Shown here in pieces: positions 29,831 through 30,678 of a DNA stretch of 30,678 bases. The notes under the pieces were generated by a model. The model made no database searches. It saw nothing but the letters and a program-made list of their open reading frames with translations, and had not been told where the DNA came from. How positions within the stretch are numbered: position 1 is the first letter of the stretch; each line of letters starts with the position of its first letter. The stretch is from assembly GCA_965368405.1 (NCBI GenBank), contig CBDUMS010000035.1, positions 1-30,678 of the forward strand. The letters run 5' to 3'. The position numbers and the translations under genes were made by a program. This DNA comes from S012-113 sp965368405. GTDB taxonomy: Bacteria > Bacteroidota > Bacteroidia > Cytophagales > Cyclobacteriaceae.

Positions 29831-30667
29831 TTACTTAGATTCTTCGTGAGATACTAATAGATCCACGAAAGAAATAGAAGCATCCTCCATAGTGTTTACA
29901 AGACCATCGATCTTAGAAACAAGATAGTTATAGAATACCTGTAAGATAACCCCAACAATAAGTCCGGCTACCGTCGTTAAAAGGGCCACTTTAATACCAT
30001 TCGCAACAATCTGTGGTGAAATATCGCCAGCTGCTTCAATTGCATCAAATGCACCGATCATACCAATTACAGTTCCCATGAAACCAAGCATTGGTGCAAG
30101 AGAAATGAAAAGTGAGATCCAAACAAGTCCTTTTTCTAAGCGACCCATTTCTACTGAACCGTAGGCGATAATAGATTTCTCTACCATATCGATTCCTTCA
30201 CCCATTCTCATTAATCCTTGGGTAAAGATCGAAGCTACAGGGCCACGTGTGTTCTTTGTAACTTCTTTAGCAGCATCAACACCACCTGCAGCAAGGGCGT
30301 CTTCTACATTCTTCAGAAGTTTGTTTGTATTCGTTGTAGAGAGATTAAGCGTAATTATTCGCTCAATTGAAATTGCTAAGCCAATAATTAAACAAAGCAA
30401 TACAGCTCCCATAAACTGCCATCCACCTTCGATGAATTTGGTTTTAACCTGTTGGTGGAAGGTATCTGTTGTTTCAGGTGCCTGCAAAGTTTGGGCAGGC
30501 GCTTCTTCCACTGGAGCAGCTTCTTCTACTGGTGCTTCTTCAACAACAGCAGTAGTGTCTGCATCTTCTACACTTGCTGATTCATTCTCGTCTTGTGCCA
30601 TAGCACTCATAGATAATCCAAAGGTCAACGACCCCATCAACATCAAGAAAGCAAATAATCGTTTCAT
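29831..30667 (-). CDS. MotA/TolQ/ExbB proton-channel family protein
   Basis: A signal peptide (residues 1-24, cleaved near AMAQDE) is followed by an acidic, Pro/Ala-rich segment with EEAPVEEAAPVEEAPA (43-58), then three membrane helices: near 85-103, 170-200 and 215-240. The core motifs GLVWISLFISLAPMLGFMGTVIGMI and GIKVALLTTVAGLIVG are those of ExbB/TolQ. The family forms a pentameric proton channel with ExbD. The N-terminal signal plus an acidic spacer is a Bacteroidota habit; its role is unknown. It is the first gene of a four-gene operon; its promoter lies outside or at the window end. Start ATG at 30667. Confidence 0.94.
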   Translation of the reverse strand: MKRLFAFLMLMGSLTFGLSMSAMAQDENESASVEDADTTAVVEEAPVEEAAPVEEAPAQTLQAPETTDTFHQQVKTKFIEGGWQFMGAVLLCLIIGLAISIERIITLNLSTTNTNKLLKNVEDALAAGGVDAAKEVTKNTRGPVASIFTQGLMRMGEGIDMVEKSIIAYGSVEMGRLEKGLVWISLFISLAPMLGFMGTVIGMIGAFDAIEAAGDISPQIVANGIKVALLTTVAGLIVGVILQVFYNYLVSKIDGLVNTMEDASISFVDLLVSHEESK

Positions 30668-30678
30668 AGTTTAAGTCT

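Overview
The window looks like chromosomal core DNA from a member of the Bacteroidota, probably of the Cytophagales type. This is inferred from gene content and promoter style, because no 16S gene is present. The evidence is: promoter boxes of the TAnnTTTG type (the -7 element used by Bacteroidota) upstream of several genes; few Shine-Dalgarno sequences; an SPII lipoprotein; an HlyD/LolD/FtsX efflux operon next to a sigma-54 two-component system; a fused alpha/beta 2-oxoacid dehydrogenase E1; a very long TamB; and an ExbB-membrane protein-ExbD-ExbD cluster. Genes are densely packed. I see no insertion sequence, prophage, CRISPR array, tRNA or rRNA.

Layout. 1-2.7 kb: a TauE/SafE-type transporter, a degenerate tandem-repeat spacer, a c-type haem-binding-domain protein and a DUF481-like outer-membrane protein. 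2.7-10.2 kb: an efflux module (adaptor, ATPase and permease on the minus strand) divergent from a sigma-54 response regulator and its histidine kinase. The shared intergenic region holds a 36-bp imperfect dyad and a candidate -24/-12 promoter. 10.2-13.4 kb: a tight minus-strand operon tsaD, thioesterase, smpB, NlpC/P60 peptidase, HNH protein, which mixes tRNA modification and ribosome rescue. 13.5-18.5 kb: tamB, apparently starting at TTG, then a small unknown protein. 18.5-18.9 kb: rnpB, the RNase P RNA, with an extra hairpin beside P16/P17. 19-21.9 kb: a second sigma-54 activator without a DNA-binding domain, a LuxE-like adenylating enzyme and a lipoprotein. 21.9-25.8 kb: the fused E1 dehydrogenase and, divergently, alanine dehydrogenase. 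25.8-28.4 kb: a small nuclease-like protein divergent from AMP nucleosidase across a perfect palindrome, then a UMF1-type MFS transporter. 28.4-30.7 kb: an ExbB/ExbD proton-channel operon ending in a strong terminator.

How genes may work together. The kinase and regulator at 7.4-10.2 kb probably sense envelope stress and drive the tripartite efflux operon through sigma-54; no TolC-like gene lies beside it. TsaD, SmpB and RnpB all serve tRNA and translation quality. TamB, the DUF481 protein and ExbB/ExbD serve the outer membrane. AlaDH and the E1 fusion both feed carbon from amino acids or 2-oxoacids into central metabolism.

I did not find a convincing wholly new system. The most useful leads are small regulatory palindromes, the RNase P RNA expansion, the activator lacking a DNA-binding domain with an altered GAFTGA loop, the GNA (instead of GDG) thiamine motif, and the orphan LuxE-like ligase.
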